A stretch of DNA of 64,000 nt, from positions 3,162,001 to 3,226,000 of the forward strand of contig NZ_VFOL01000001.1 of assembly GCF_006716065.1 (NCBI RefSeq), in the 5' to 3' direction. The notes under the pieces were generated by a model, which saw nothing but the letters and a program-made list of their open reading frames with translations, ran no database searches and was not told the origin of the DNA. How positions within the stretch are numbered: position 1 is the stretch's first letter; every line of letters begins with the position of its first letter. Made by a program: the position numbers and the translations under genes. The DNA comes from Salinispora arenicola. GTDB taxonomy: Bacteria; Actinomycetota; Actinomycetes; Mycobacteriales; Micromonosporaceae. Shown one piece after another: positions 46,578 through 57,314 of this stretch.

Positions 46578-47684
46578 ATGGGGGAGCTCCGGGGCGCACA
46601 CGTGCCGGTGCTGCTCGAGCGGTGTCTCGAGCTGCTGGCTCCCGCGCTGGGCCGGGCGGGCCGGACCGTGTACGTCGACGCCACGTTGGGTCTGGGCGGG
46701 CACGCCGAGGCGGTGCTGGCGACGCACCCGCAGACCATGTTGGTGGGGCTCGACCGGGACACCGAGGCTCTGGCGCACGCCCGCGTGCGGCTGGCTCGGT
46801 TCGCTGACCGGGTCCACCTCGAGCACGCCGTCTACGACGAGTTGCCTGACGTGCTCGACCGGCTCGGCCACCCGGTCGTCGACGGGATTCTGTTCGACCT
46901 CGGGGTTTCCTCGTTGCAGCTCGACGCGCCCGACCGAGGGTTCGCCTACGCGCAGGACGCCCCGTTGGACATGCGGATGGACCAGACCAGGGGGTTGACC
47001 GCCGAGGAGGTGGTGAACACCTACCCGCATCCGGATCTGGCCCGGGTGCTGCGGGTCTACGGCGAGGAGAAGTTCGCGCCGCGGATAGCGTCGGCGATCG
47101 TCCGGGAGCGGGAACGGGATCCAATCACCTCGTCGGCTCGGCTGGCCGAGTTGGTGCGGCAGACGATCCCCGCGCCAGCCCGACGAACCGGTGGGCATCC
47201 GGCGAAGAGGACGTTTCAGGCGTTACGCATCGAGGTGAACAGGGAGCTGGCGGCGTTGGAGACGGCGCTTCCGGCGGCCCTCGACCGGCTCACGATCGAG
47301 GGACGCCTGGTGGTCCTGTCCTACCACTCGCTGGAGGACCGGCTCACCAAGGTCGCGCTCGCCGACCGGGTCCGCAGTAAGGGGCCGGTCGACCTGCCGG
47401 TCGAACTACCTGGGACCGGCCCGACATTCCGGCTGCTTAGCCGAGGCGCGGAGTTGCCGGGCGAGGCCGAGGTCGCGATGAACCCGCGCGCCGCCTCCGT
47501 GCGGCTGCGGGCCGCGGAGCGGCTCGATCCGACCGCGGAGCAGCGCCGGCGTTCCGATCGCGAACGGTACCGCCGGCGGGTCCGGGCGATGCACCAACCG
47601 GGGACGGGGTCGGCTGTGCGACGGCCGACCCCGGGGGACGACGGGACAGGGACGGACGAAGAGGGGGAGGGACATGACAGTTGA
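46578..47684 (+). CDS. rsmH: 16S rRNA m4C1402 methyltransferase
   Basis: A 368-residue SAM-dependent methyltransferase (MraW/RsmH) acting on C1402 of 16S rRNA. Family landmarks: [16 protein letters not shown] loop [44 protein letters not shown], and the C-terminal [14 protein letters not shown] basic, acidic-ended tail follows. ATG 46578 gives the conserved N-terminus; an open frame extends to 46515 but that part looks non-coding. It overlaps the next gene by 11 nt. Confidence 0.93.
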   Translation: MGELRGAHVPVLLERCLELLAPALGRAGRTVYVDATLGLGGHAEAVLATHPQTMLVGLDRDTEALAHARVRLARFADRVHLEHAVYDELPDVLDRLGHPVVDGILFDLGVSSLQLDAPDRGFAYAQDAPLDMRMDQTRGLTAEEVVNTYPHPDLARVLRVYGEEKFAPRIASAIVRERERDPITSSARLAELVRQTIPAPARRTGGHPAKRTFQALRIEVNRELAALETALPAALDRLTIEGRLVVLSYHSLEDRLTKVALADRVRSKGPVDLPVELPGTGPTFRLLSRGAELPGEAEVAMNPRAASVRLRAAERLDPTAEQRRRSDRERYRRRVRAMHQPGTGSAVRRPTPGDDGTGTDEEGEGHDS

Positions 47685-48252
47685 CAAGCGCGACCGCCGG
47701 AACGAGACCGGCGGCGGGCAGCGTGCACCACGGTCGGGGGGCCGGATCGCGGCGCAGCGGGCCACGCGCGTGGGCAGGGACACGCCGCGGGCGAGCCGGG
47801 TGGGGGAGACCCGCGCGCGGGGGGCGCGTGAGTTCCCGACCCAGGGTACGGCGGCGCTGCGCCCGGCCGCGCGAGCCGACAGTGCCAGTCCGCCCCGACT
47901 GCGGGTGGCGCCGCCGGTTCCGGTGTCGGTGCCGCGCGCGCCGTTCGCCGCACTGGTCGTGGTGCTGGTGGTCGGCGGGGTACTCGGCATCTTGTTGATC
48001 AACACCAAGATCAACGAGAACTCGTTCCACCTGAAGCAGCTTCAGGAGCAGCAGGTCGATCTCAATCTGCAGCAGCAGCAGCTGAACCGGCAGATCACCG
48101 ACGCGAAGGCGCCGGGCAACCTGGTCGACGCCGCCCGCAAACTCGGCCTCGTCGAGGTCGGCGAGCCGGGGTACATCCAGCTGCCCGACGGCGGCGAGGC
48201 CATCTCCGTGCCGCAGCCGGCGGGAACGGGCCAGCAGGGTACCGGGGGGTAA
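47674..48252 (+). CDS. ftsL: FtsL-like division protein
   Basis: A 192-residue bitopic protein. A long basic cytoplasmic region (1-89, rich in Arg/Gly) is followed by one membrane helix (~90-110) and a coiled coil ([20 protein letters not shown]) with a leucine repeat. Position between rsmH and the division PBP, topology and coiled coil identify it as FtsL; sequence identity in this family is low. In the divisome it pairs with DivIC/FtsB and activates FtsQ-FtsWI. Confidence 0.82.
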   Translation: MTVDKRDRRNETGGGQRAPRSGGRIAAQRATRVGRDTPRASRVGETRARGAREFPTQGTAALRPAARADSASPPRLRVAPPVPVSVPRAPFAALVVVLVVGGVLGILLINTKINENSFHLKQLQEQQVDLNLQQQQLNRQITDAKAPGNLVDAARKLGLVEVGEPGYIQLPDGGEAISVPQPAGTGQQGTGG

Positions 48253-48254
48253 CC

Positions 48255-50405
48255 GTGCCGCCGAGATCTGAGGAGCCGCGCCGGGACGCCACGGGGTCCC
48301 GGCGCGGCCCGTCCCGCGGCGACGGTCCGGCCGATCCGCGCCCGGCCGAACCCGGGGGCGGCGGCATCTCTGGCGCCCGGGCGTACACCCCCCGCGGCCG
48401 TACCCTCGGCGAGCAGCGGCTGGGGGACGCCCGCGCGGGGCGCGCCGAGCCACGTCGAACCCCGCGCGGGGGGCGTTCCAGCGACCCGTTCCGTCCGGCA
48501 CTTCAGGTGCTCAGCGGTGGCCGGGCCAACGCGGCCCGTCGGGAACCGCCGCGTCGTACCTCCGTGGTCCGCACCGTGCCCCGGCGCACACCACCCCCGG
48601 AGGGCCCGTCGCCGCGGCGTCGCCCGCCGCGCCCGACCTCGGCCCGACCGACGGTACGCCGCCGGCCGAGGCCGCCCCGCCTGGCTGACCCCCATCGTCG
48701 GCTGCGGCTCGGCACCGTGCTCGTGCTGGCCCTGTTCGCCGTTATCGGCATCCGGCTGGTCGTGCTGCAGGCGGTGGAGAGTCCGGCATACGCCGGTGCG
48801 GGGCTCGCCGATCGGATGCGTACCGTGGTTCTGCCAGCGCCCCGTGGCACGATCCAGGACCGGTACGGCGAGCTGCTGGCACACAGCGTCGAGGCGCGGT
48901 ATGTGTACGCCGACCCGACCCAGATCGACGACCCGGAGGCCACCGCGCAGGCGCTCTCCGCGCTGCTCGGCAAGCCGGCGGCGGAGCTCGCCGAGAAGCT
49001 GCGGGGACGCACGCTGCCCCGGGGTAGGCAGTCGGAGTTCGAGTACCTCGCCCGGGGGGTGGACGTCGGCTTGGCCGAGCAGATCATGGCGCTCGACCTG
49101 AAGGGCATCAACGTCCGCCGGGACGAGCGACGGGAGGTCCCCGGTGGCGACCTGGCAGCCAACCTGATCGGCTTCACCAGCCTCGACAAGATCGGCCTGG
49201 AAGGGCTCGAGGCGCGCTACGAAAAGCTACTTGCCGGCAAAGACGGCCAAATTCGGCAGGAGGCGGCGCTGGGCGCGCCCATCCCGGGTGGCTTCAGCGA
49301 GACGACCGAGGCGAAGCCGGGCAGTTCGTTGAAGCTCACCATCGACCGGGACCTGCAGTACATAGTGCAGGTCCAGCTGGCCGAGGCGATGGCCGCGGCC
49401 AAGGGCTTGACCGGGGCGGCGGTCGTCCTGGAGGTGGGCACCGGCGAGGTGCTGGCCCAGGCGTCCTACCCCACCTACGACGCCCGGAACTGGCGGGAGA
49501 GCGACCCGGCCGACCGGGACGACGTGGCGACCGGTTTCGTCATCGAACCGGGATCCGTCCACAAGGCGATCACCTTCGGCGCCGCCCTCCAAGAGGGTGT
49601 CATCACCCCGGACACGACACTGCCCATCGCGAACGCCGTCCGTAGGGGCGACACCGCGTTCACCGACACCCGCAGGGCGAACGGTCAGCAGATGAGCCTG
49701 GCCGGCATGATGGCGTACTCGTCCAACGTCGGCACGATCGCCATCGCCGACCAGCTCGGCCCGGACCGGCTCATCGACTACCAGCAGCGCTTCGGGCTCG
49801 GCGAGCCGACCGGAGTCGGGTTGCTCGGCGAGGCGAGTGGACGACTACTGCCCGCCGACGAGTGGAGCGGATCATCGTACGGGTCCGTGCCGATCGGGCA
49901 CAGCGTGGACGCCACCCCGTTGCAGATGGCCGCCGCGTACGCCGCCATCGCCAACGACGGCACGTACGTCGCGCCGCGCCTGGTGAAGGAGATCATCAGC
50001 GGGACGGACGGGAAGCACACGACGCCGGAGGCGCCACCGACCCGGAAGGTGCTGACTCCGGATACCGCCGCCGAACTGCGCACCATCCTCGAGGCGGTAA
50101 CCACCGTCGATGGTGCGACCGGCCAGGAGGCGGCCGTGCCCGGCTACCGGGTCGCCGGCAAGACCGGCACCGGTTATCGGCTGGTCAACGGGCGTAAGCA
50201 GCCCGGAGAGGTGGCCGCGTTCATCGGGATGGCTCCGGCCGAGAAGCCCCGCTACGTGATCGCCGTGTTCGCGCACACGCCGGGCGGTGGGGGCGGCGAC
50301 GTCGCCGCCCCGATGTTCCGGGACATGATGCGGTTCACCCTGCAGCACTACAAGGTGCCGCCGTCGACGGTCGCGCCACCCAAGTTCGACGTCTTTCCCC
50401 GCTGA
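48255..50405 (+). CDS. ftsI: Division-specific penicillin-binding protein FtsI (PBP3)
   Basis: A 716-residue class B PBP, the septal transpeptidase. An Arg/Pro-rich cytoplasmic extension (~1-145) is unusually long. Membrane helix ~153-172, PBP dimerisation domain, then the transpeptidase with SxxK (S434-V-H-K437), SSN in MAYSSNVGTIAIADQ and KTGT in VAGKTGTGYR. Its partner FtsW is in the same cluster. GTG 48255 lies 2 nt after the ftsL stop. Confidence 0.93.
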   Translation: MPPRSEEPRRDATGSRRGPSRGDGPADPRPAEPGGGGISGARAYTPRGRTLGEQRLGDARAGRAEPRRTPRGGRSSDPFRPALQVLSGGRANAARREPPRRTSVVRTVPRRTPPPEGPSPRRRPPRPTSARPTVRRRPRPPRLADPHRRLRLGTVLVLALFAVIGIRLVVLQAVESPAYAGAGLADRMRTVVLPAPRGTIQDRYGELLAHSVEARYVYADPTQIDDPEATAQALSALLGKPAAELAEKLRGRTLPRGRQSEFEYLARGVDVGLAEQIMALDLKGINVRRDERREVPGGDLAANLIGFTSLDKIGLEGLEARYEKLLAGKDGQIRQEAALGAPIPGGFSETTEAKPGSSLKLTIDRDLQYIVQVQLAEAMAAAKGLTGAAVVLEVGTGEVLAQASYPTYDARNWRESDPADRDDVATGFVIEPGSVHKAITFGAALQEGVITPDTTLPIANAVRRGDTAFTDTRRANGQQMSLAGMMAYSSNVGTIAIADQLGPDRLIDYQQRFGLGEPTGVGLLGEASGRLLPADEWSGSSYGSVPIGHSVDATPLQMAAAYAAIANDGTYVAPRLVKEIISGTDGKHTTPEAPPTRKVLTPDTAAELRTILEAVTTVDGATGQEAAVPGYRVAGKTGTGYRLVNGRKQPGEVAAFIGMAPAEKPRYVIAVFAHTPGGGGGDVAAPMFRDMMRFTLQHYKVPPSTVAPPKFDVFPR

Positions 50406-50482
50406 CCAGCGCAGACGGGACATCATCGGTGCGTGCCGACGAACCACCGGGGCGGCTGTGCGGCTGGAACCGGACGACCGGG

Positions 50483-50488
50483 TAGGGT
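50483..50488 (+). promoter_or_regulatory. -10 box before murE
   Basis: TAGGGT ends 8 nt before GTG 50497. Together with the 91-nt gap after ftsI this suggests a separate, leaderless murE transcript. Confidence 0.45.
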
Positions 50489-50496
50489 CTGACGCC

Positions 50497-52044
50497 GTGT
50501 CCGGCAAACCTCGCCCTCGTCGCGTGACCGGAATCCGGCTCGGTGACCTCGCCGATCGGCTCGCCGCCGAGCCCGACGCGGGCGCCGTCAACCTTCGGCC
50601 TGGTCCTTCGGAGCCGACGGTCACCGGGGTAACGCACGCCAGCCAGGAGGTCCGCCCCGGCGACCTGTACGCGGCCCTGCCCGGTGCCCGGCGACACGGC
50701 GCCGAGTTCGTTCCGGCCGCGGCCCGGGCCGGCGCGGTGGCCGTGCTGACCGATCCGGCCGGCGCGTCGGCGACGGCCCAGGCCGGTCTGCCCATGCTGG
50801 TGGTGCCGGACCCGCGGGCTGTGCTGGGCGATCTGGCCAGTGCGGTGTACGGTGACCCGACCGCGGGGCTGGCCGTGATCGGGGTGACCGGAACCGCCGG
50901 CAAGACGTCAACGGCGTACCTGGTCGAGTCCGGGTTGCGCGCGGCCGGACACGTCACCGGCCTGATCGGCACCGTCGAGACCCGCCTCGGTGACCTGGCG
51001 ATGGACAGCGTCCGGACCACGCCCGAGGCGACCGACCTGCACGCCATGCTCGCCGCCGCCCGGGAGCGCGGCGTCACCGCCGTGGTCATGGAGGTGTCCA
51101 GTCACGCCCTGGCCATGGGGCGGGTCGGTGGCGTCCGGTTCACCGTCGGCGGCTACACCAACTTCGGCTCCGACCACCTCGACTTCCACGTCGACTCCGC
51201 GGACTACTTCGCCGCCAAGGCGAAGCTCTTCGACGGCCGCTGTGAGGTGGAGGTACTCAACCACGACGATCCGGCGTTGCGCCCGTTGTACAGACAGGCC
51301 ACGGTGACCTACTCGGCGGCCGGCGACCGGTCCGCGACCTGGTGGGCCGACGAGGTCGGCGGCGAGGGGTACGCGCAGCGCTTCACGCTGCACGGACCGG
51401 ACGGGCTGGCCCTACCCGCCGGGGTGGCCCTGCCCGGCCGGCACAACGTCGCCAACGCACTGCTTGCCATCGCCGTGCTGGTCGCCGCCGGGGTGGACGC
51501 GAAGACCGCCGCCGCCGGGGTGGCAGCCTGCGGTGGCGTCCCCGGCCGGCTGGAGCTGGTCCGGGCTCCCGGCCCGGTGCGTGGCGTCGTCGACTACGCG
51601 CACAAGACCGATGCGATCGTCGCCGCGCTGGCCGCCCTGCGGGAGTTCGGCGCTGGGCGACGGCTTATCTGCCTACTCGGCGCCGGCGGCGACCGGGACC
51701 GGGGCAAGCGGCCCCTGATGGGTATCGCCGCCGCGGAGGGAGCGGACGTCGTGGTGGTGACCGATGACAATCCACGGACCGAGGAACCCGCCGAAATCCG
51801 CGCCGAGGTGCTCGCCGGGGCGTACCGGGCCGGCACCGACGCCCGGGTCCTGGAGGTGCCCGGTCGGCGCGCGGCCATCGCGGAGGCAGTCCGGCTCGCG
51901 GAGCCCGGGGACGTGGTGGCGTTGCTAGGCAAGGGGCACGAGCAGGGGCAGGAGGTCGACGGGGAGGTGCAGCCCTTCGACGATCGCACCGAGCTGGCCG
52001 CCGCGCTGCGGGCTCGGTTCGGTGAGCGGGCAGGGCAGTCATGA
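50497..52044 (+). CDS. murE: UDP-MurNAc-tripeptide ligase MurE (meso-DAP type)
   Basis: A 515-residue ligase that adds the third residue to the peptidoglycan stem. ATP loop VIGVTGTAGKTSTAYL, MEVSSHALAMGRV with the carbamylated-lysine region downstream, and DDNPRTEEP in the C-terminal domain; DNPR is the signature for meso-diaminopimelate. GTG 50497 is preferred to GTG 50458 because of the -10 box 8 nt upstream; GGGTAGGG could also act as a distant ribosome binding site. It overlaps murF as ATGA. Confidence 0.93.
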   Translation: MSGKPRPRRVTGIRLGDLADRLAAEPDAGAVNLRPGPSEPTVTGVTHASQEVRPGDLYAALPGARRHGAEFVPAAARAGAVAVLTDPAGASATAQAGLPMLVVPDPRAVLGDLASAVYGDPTAGLAVIGVTGTAGKTSTAYLVESGLRAAGHVTGLIGTVETRLGDLAMDSVRTTPEATDLHAMLAAARERGVTAVVMEVSSHALAMGRVGGVRFTVGGYTNFGSDHLDFHVDSADYFAAKAKLFDGRCEVEVLNHDDPALRPLYRQATVTYSAAGDRSATWWADEVGGEGYAQRFTLHGPDGLALPAGVALPGRHNVANALLAIAVLVAAGVDAKTAAAGVAACGGVPGRLELVRAPGPVRGVVDYAHKTDAIVAALAALREFGAGRRLICLLGAGGDRDRGKRPLMGIAAAEGADVVVVTDDNPRTEEPAEIRAEVLAGAYRAGTDARVLEVPGRRAAIAEAVRLAEPGDVVALLGKGHEQGQEVDGEVQPFDDRTELAAALRARFGERAGQS

Positions 52045-53465
52045 TCCCACTGCGCCTGGCCGAGGTGGCGGCGGCGGTCGACGGCAGGCTGGTCGCCGCC
52101 GACCCGACCGCCGCAGTCACCGGTTCGGTCGAGTTCGACTCCCGCAAGGTTGGCCCGGGTGGGCTTTTCGTCGCGTTCCCCGGGGAGCAGGTGGACGGGC
52201 ACGACTATGCCGAAGGGGCGATCCGGGCGGGCGCGGTGGCGGTGCTCGGCACCCGTCCGGTGCCCGCTGTGCCGATGGTGCTGGTCGACGACGCCCAGGC
52301 GGCGCTGGGCCGGCTGGCCCGAGCGGTGGTGGACCGGCTGCCCGGCCTGACCGTCATTGGCCTCACCGGCTCCTCCGGGAAGACCAGCACCAAGGATCTG
52401 ATCGCCGCGCTCACCTCCCGGCTCGGGCCGACGGTCGCGCCGCCCGGGTCGTTCAACAACGAGCTGGGGCACCCGTACACGGCGCTGCAGGCCGGCCCGG
52501 ACACGCGCTACCTCGTACTGGAGAAGGGCGCCCGGGGGGTGGGGCACATCCGCTACCTCTGCGACGTGGTGCCGCCACAGATTTCCGTGGTGCTCAACGT
52601 CGGGGTGGCCCACATCGGTGAGTTCGGCTCCCGGGAGACCATCGCCCTGGCAAAAGGGGAGCTGGTGGCGGCGTTGCCGGCGGACGGGCTGGCCGTACTC
52701 AATGCCGACGACGGGCTTGTCGCCGCGATGGCCACGCGAACCCAGGCGCGAGTAATCCGGTACGGCGAGGCCGCGGAGGCCGACATCCGGGCCGTCGACG
52801 TGGTGCTGGACGAGCGGGGCCGGCCGTCGTTCACGCTGGTGACGCCGGAGGGTGAGGCGCCGGTGCGGCTCGGGCTGACCGGCCGACACCAGGTGTCCAA
52901 TTCACTCGCCGCTGCCGCCGTGGCCCGGGAACTGGGCATGCCGTTGACGGAACTGGCGATCGCCCTGGGAGAAATGGGACTGGTTTCGACCCGCCGGATG
53001 GACGTGTTCGAGCGCATCGACAGCGTCACCGTCATCGATGACTCGTACAACGCCAACCCCGCCTCGATGGAGGTGGCCTTGCGGGCACTGGCCGGCATCG
53101 GCCAGCGGCGGCGCACGGTGGCGGTGCTCGGCTACATGGCCGAGCTGGGATCGTACGAGCATGACGGGCACGTCGAGGTCGGCCGACTCGCGGCGGAACT
53201 CGGTGTGGACCGCCTGCTCGTGGTGGGCGAGGCGGCGGCGCCAATCCATGAGGGCGCAACATCGGTACGTGACTGGGGAGGAGAATCGGTGCAGCTCACC
53301 GATCAGGCGGACGCCGTCGAGGTGCTGCGGGGCGACCTGCGGCCAGGTGACGTCGTCCTGGTTAAGGGCTCGCGGTACCGCACCTGGGAGGTGGCGGACG
53401 CGCTTCGCGTCGACGCCGTAGCCGACCAGGCTGCGGGGGCGACCGGGGACGGTGGCCCGGCATGA
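52041..53465 (+). CDS. murF: UDP-MurNAc-tripeptide:D-Ala-D-Ala ligase MurF
   Basis: A 474-residue ligase completing the UDP-MurNAc-pentapeptide. ATP loop [20 protein letters not shown], then [32 protein letters not shown] and [15 protein letters not shown], all MurF hallmarks. The start overlaps the murE stop and its stop overlaps the mraY start, each by 4 nt, so translation is coupled through the three genes. Confidence 0.95.
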   Translation: MIPLRLAEVAAAVDGRLVAADPTAAVTGSVEFDSRKVGPGGLFVAFPGEQVDGHDYAEGAIRAGAVAVLGTRPVPAVPMVLVDDAQAALGRLARAVVDRLPGLTVIGLTGSSGKTSTKDLIAALTSRLGPTVAPPGSFNNELGHPYTALQAGPDTRYLVLEKGARGVGHIRYLCDVVPPQISVVLNVGVAHIGEFGSRETIALAKGELVAALPADGLAVLNADDGLVAAMATRTQARVIRYGEAAEADIRAVDVVLDERGRPSFTLVTPEGEAPVRLGLTGRHQVSNSLAAAAVARELGMPLTELAIALGEMGLVSTRRMDVFERIDSVTVIDDSYNANPASMEVALRALAGIGQRRRTVAVLGYMAELGSYEHDGHVEVGRLAAELGVDRLLVVGEAAAPIHEGATSVRDWGGESVQLTDQADAVEVLRGDLRPGDVVLVKGSRYRTWEVADALRVDAVADQAAGATGDGGPA

Positions 53466-54586
53466 GGGCGGTCATCGTCGCCGTCGGGGTGGCCTTTCTG
53501 GTCTCGTTGTTCTGCACGCCGATCGCGATTCGGGTCTTCACTCGGTTGAAAGCCGGCCAGCCCATTCGGGCCGAGGGCCCGGTGATGCACCAGGGCAAGA
53601 AAGGTACGCCGACGATGGGCGGGGTGGTCTTCATCCTGGCCACCGTTATCGCGTACGTCGCCGGCCACCTGGCCCTGACCACACTGCCGGACGCGCAGAT
53701 CGCCCAGGTCGAACCGACCATCACGGCGCTGGTCCTGCTGGGGCTGATGGTGTTCTCCGGCGCGGTGGGCTTCATCGACGACTTTCTGAAGGTCCGCAAG
53801 CGGCACAGCGGTGGCCTCAACAAGCGCGGTAAGTTGCTCGGCCAGATCCTGGTCGGCGCGGTGTTCGGGGTGATCGCGCTGTACTTCCCGAGCACCATGA
53901 CCGATGCCCAGGGCACGCTGACCAACACCGAGACGGTCGGCAGCACGACGTTGAGCTTCATCCGGGACATCCCCGCGCTGGAGCTCACCAAGGTCGGCGC
54001 GGTCGTCCTCTTCATCTTCGTGGTGATGGCGGCCACCAACGGCGTCAACCTCACCGATGGTCTGGACGGCCTGGCCACCGGCGCATCGGTGATGGTCCTC
54101 GCGGCGTACGCGTTGATCGCTTTCTGGCAGTACCGGCACTGGTGTGCAGACCCGAACTACACCCAGGACTACTGCTACTCGGTCCGCGACCCGTTGGAGA
54201 TCGCGTTGATCGCTGGCGCCGCGGCCGGCGCCTGCGTCGGGTTCCTGTGGTGGAACACGTCGCCGGCCCGGATCTTCATGGGAGACACCGGTGCGCTCGG
54301 CCTGGGTGGCCTGATCGCCGGCATGGCGATGTCGACTCGGACGATTCTGCTGCTGCCGATCATCGGCGGGCTTTTCGTCATCATCACGATGTCTGTGGTG
54401 ATCCAGATCATCTCGTTCCGGACCACCGGCAAGCGGGTCTTCCGGATGTCCCCGTTGCAGCATCACTTCGAGCTCGCCGGCTGGAGTGAGGTCAACATCG
54501 TGGTGCGGTTCTGGATCATCGCTGGTATCGGTGTGGCGATTGCCTTGGGCCTGTTCTACAGCGAGTTCCTCGCCAGCGTCGGCTGA
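53462..54586 (+). CDS. mraY: Phospho-MurNAc-pentapeptide transferase MraY
   Basis: A 374-residue, ten-helix membrane enzyme that makes lipid I from UDP-MurNAc-pentapeptide and undecaprenyl phosphate. [40 protein letters not shown] with the catalytic aspartates, [15 protein letters not shown] and [12 protein letters not shown] are conserved; [15 protein letters not shown] closes the enzyme. It is followed after 41 nt by ftsW; the murD gene that usually lies between is absent. Confidence 0.96.
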   Translation: MRAVIVAVGVAFLVSLFCTPIAIRVFTRLKAGQPIRAEGPVMHQGKKGTPTMGGVVFILATVIAYVAGHLALTTLPDAQIAQVEPTITALVLLGLMVFSGAVGFIDDFLKVRKRHSGGLNKRGKLLGQILVGAVFGVIALYFPSTMTDAQGTLTNTETVGSTTLSFIRDIPALELTKVGAVVLFIFVVMAATNGVNLTDGLDGLATGASVMVLAAYALIAFWQYRHWCADPNYTQDYCYSVRDPLEIALIAGAAAGACVGFLWWNTSPARIFMGDTGALGLGGLIAGMAMSTRTILLLPIIGGLFVIITMSVVIQIISFRTTGKRVFRMSPLQHHFELAGWSEVNIVVRFWIIAGIGVAIALGLFYSEFLASVG

Positions 54587-54627
54587 CCCTGAGCGAGCCT
54601 CGACACGCCGAGCAACCGGTTGCGGGG

Positions 54628-56208
54628 GTGACGGCCTCCCCCACCCGCGATGATGGCGGGGTGGGGGAGGGACCAGAAAACGAGGATGACCCGGGGACTG
54701 GCCGGCGCAGGCCGCCGGGCGGTACGCGTACCGCCGAGGGGCCGGTGGGGGCGGGGCCGCCGAAGGAATCCGGCGGCCCGCAGCTGCGCGGTCTGGGCGC
54801 TGGGGGCGGGCTGGCCGCGTTGCGCGGTCTGCTGGCCCGGCCGCTGGCGTCCTACTACCTGTTGTTGTCCAGCTCTGGGCTGTTGTTGCTGATCGGTCTC
54901 ACCATGGTCTTCTCGGCGACCAGCGTGCTGGACTTCGCCACGGGCGGCAATGCCACCGAGTCGTTGACCAAGCAGGCCATCTTTGCGGTGATCGGTGTCG
55001 TGGCCTTCTGGGTGTGCCAGCGGCTGCCGGTCCGCACCTTCCGGGGGGTCGCCTGGCCGGCCCTCGGGGTCGCGTTGGTGCTACTGCTGCTGCTGAATTC
55101 GTTGACGGTGCTCCAGTCGCTGGCGGGCATTGATGGGATCGGGCCGATTCGTGCGAATCTGCACTGGCTGCATCTCGGTCCGGTGCAGCTCCAGCCCTCC
55201 GAGGTGGCGAAGTTTGCCCTCGTCCTGTGGGGCGCGGACGTCATCGCCCGCAAGGGTGCCAAGCTCGGCTGGTGGCGAGAGCTGGCCACGCCGTTGTTCC
55301 CGGTGGTGGGACTGCTGTTCGTGTTGGTCGGCTACGGCGACCTGGGCACGATGCTCTGCCTGCTCGCTCTGGTCGTCGGGCTGCTCTGGGCGGCCGGGGT
55401 GCGGCTGCGGGTCTTCGCCACGCTGACCGCGATTGGCCTGCTGGGCGTCGGCCTGCTGGTGGCGGTCGCCTCACTCGGCGCGGGTGCGGGTGAGCGGGGC
55501 GCGGAGAACTACCGGCTGCTCCGGTTGACGATGTTCATCGACCCCCCGCCGTTGGACAAGTGCAAACTTGAGGATTGTCACCAGATGGTCCAGGCCCGCT
55601 ACGCGATCGAGAACGGTGGCTGGTTCGGCACTGGACTGGGTAAGGGCTCCCTGAAATGGGGCGAACTTCCGGCGGCGGAAAACGATTTCATCTTCGCCGT
55701 CATCGCCGAGGAACTGGGTGTCGTCGGGTGCGGTGTGGTCGTGGTGCTCTTCGCGGTGCTCGCGTACACCGGACTGCGAATCGCCGGCCGGATGACCGAC
55801 CCGTTTCGGCGGCTCGCCGCCGCCTCGGCGACCGCCTGGCTGACCGGCCAGGCGATGATCAACATCGGTGGGGTGCTGGGGCTGCTGCCGCTGACCGGCG
55901 TGCCGCTGCCGTTCATCTCCGACGGCGGGAGCGCCCTCGTCGTCACGCTCGCCGCGATCGGCATGCTCGCCTCGTTCGCTCGCGCCGAACCTGATGCGGC
56001 GAGAGCCCTGCATGCCCGTCCGCCGGCCCGATGGGTCCGACTAGTGTGGGCCCCGTTGCCGCCGCTTCCCAGCCGGCGCCGCCCGGGGGCCCCGTCGGCT
56101 TCCCGGGCCCGGGCGCCCGAGGGACGGCACGGAGACGATCAGACCGCACCGCGTGCCGTCCGGGCGAATCGGGCCCGGCGTGGGTCGGCTAAGGAGAGGA
56201 GACGGTGA
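54628..56208 (+). CDS. ftsW: SEDS glycosyltransferase FtsW
   Basis: A 526-residue SEDS peptidoglycan polymerase of the divisome. A Gly/Pro-rich N-terminal extension (~1-75) is followed by ten membrane helices. LQPSEVAKFALVLWGADV, the extracellular loop with ENGGWFGTGLGKGSLKWGEL, PAAENDFIFAVIAEELG (catalytic aspartate in NDF) and LTGVPLPFISDGGSAL are conserved. The C-terminal tail is basic and disordered. It overlaps murG by 4 nt. GTG start. Confidence 0.94.
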   Translation: MTASPTRDDGGVGEGPENEDDPGTGRRRPPGGTRTAEGPVGAGPPKESGGPQLRGLGAGGGLAALRGLLARPLASYYLLLSSSGLLLLIGLTMVFSATSVLDFATGGNATESLTKQAIFAVIGVVAFWVCQRLPVRTFRGVAWPALGVALVLLLLLNSLTVLQSLAGIDGIGPIRANLHWLHLGPVQLQPSEVAKFALVLWGADVIARKGAKLGWWRELATPLFPVVGLLFVLVGYGDLGTMLCLLALVVGLLWAAGVRLRVFATLTAIGLLGVGLLVAVASLGAGAGERGAENYRLLRLTMFIDPPPLDKCKLEDCHQMVQARYAIENGGWFGTGLGKGSLKWGELPAAENDFIFAVIAEELGVVGCGVVVVLFAVLAYTGLRIAGRMTDPFRRLAAASATAWLTGQAMINIGGVLGLLPLTGVPLPFISDGGSALVVTLAAIGMLASFARAEPDAARALHARPPARWVRLVWAPLPPLPSRRRPGAPSASRARAPEGRHGDDQTAPRAVRANRARRGSAKERRR

Positions 56209-57314
56209 TGGGTCCGCTGCGTTCGGTGGTGCTTGCGGGAGGTGGCACCGGGGGCCACATCTACCCGCTGCTCGCCTTCGCCGACTGCCTGCGCCGGCAC
56301 GACTCCGGCGTCCGGGTCACCTGCCTGGGCACCCCCAAGGGCCTGGAGAACGAGCTGATCCCGCCGGCCGGGTACGACCTGCGGCAGATCCCCGCGCACC
56401 AGCTTCCCCGCTCGGTCAACCTGGACCTGGTGAAGACCCCGGGGCGGATGTGGACCGCGGCCCGCGCCGCCGGCAAGGTCATCGACGAGGTGGAGGCCGA
56501 TGTGGTGGTGGGGTTCGGCGGGTACGTCTCGGTCCCGGCCTATCTCGCCGCGTGGCGACGCGAGCTGCCGATCGTCATCCACGAGGTCAATGTGCCACCG
56601 GGGGTGGCCAACCGACTGGGCATGAAGTTCACCAGGCACGTTGCGGTGGGCTTCCCGCACCAGCCGGCGCAGGCCGAGTCACTGCGCCGGGCCCGGGTGG
56701 TCGGGGTACCGCTGCGCCGGGGTATCGCCGGCCTGGACCGGGCCGCCATGCGCGATGCCGCCCGCGCCCACTTCGGGCTCCGTCCGGACCTGCCGGTACT
56801 CTTCGTCGCCGGCGGATCGCAGGGGGCGCGCTCGATCAACCTGGCGGTTTCGGGGGCGGCCAAGGAGTTGGCCCGCAACGGAGTGCAGGTGCTGCACGTG
56901 ATCGGTGCGCGTAACGAGACGGTGTCGGTGCCGACCGACCTGCCGGCGCCGTATGTGACCCTGCCGTACCTGTCGCAGATGGAGCTGGGCTACGCCGCAG
57001 CCGATCTGATGCTCGGCCGCGGCGGGGCGATGACCTGCGCGGAGGTGGCGGCGATCGGGTTGCCGACGGTCTACGTTCCGTACCCACACAGCAACCAGGA
57101 GCAGCGGCGCAACGCGTTGCCGGTGGTGGAGGCCGGTGGTGGACTACTCGTTGACGACGCTGAGCTGACGCCGGCCTGGGTGGAGGGCAATGTGATACCG
57201 CTGGCCCGCGACCCGCACCGGCTGGCCGCGATGGGGGCTGCCGCCGCCGCGTATGGGAATCGCGACGGCGATGAGGCCCTGCTCAACTTCGTTTACGAGG
57301 CGGTGGTCCGGTGA
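56205..57314 (+). CDS. murG: Lipid II synthase MurG
   Basis: A 369-residue GT-B glycosyltransferase that adds GlcNAc to lipid I on the inner membrane face. N-terminal VVLAGGGTGGHIYPLLAFAD, VVGFGGYVSVPAYLAAW, HEVNVPPGVANRLG, and the UDP-GlcNAc site GGSQGARSINLAV with GRGGAMTCAEVAAIGLPTVYV. GTG 56205 overlaps the ftsW stop (ATG 56208 is the second codon). Overlaps murC by 4 nt. Confidence 0.95.
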   Translation: MMGPLRSVVLAGGGTGGHIYPLLAFADCLRRHDSGVRVTCLGTPKGLENELIPPAGYDLRQIPAHQLPRSVNLDLVKTPGRMWTAARAAGKVIDEVEADVVVGFGGYVSVPAYLAAWRRELPIVIHEVNVPPGVANRLGMKFTRHVAVGFPHQPAQAESLRRARVVGVPLRRGIAGLDRAAMRDAARAHFGLRPDLPVLFVAGGSQGARSINLAVSGAAKELARNGVQVLHVIGARNETVSVPTDLPAPYVTLPYLSQMELGYAAADLMLGRGGAMTCAEVAAIGLPTVYVPYPHSNQEQRRNALPVVEAGGGLLVDDAELTPAWVEGNVIPLARDPHRLAAMGAAAAAYGNRDGDEALLNFVYEAVVR

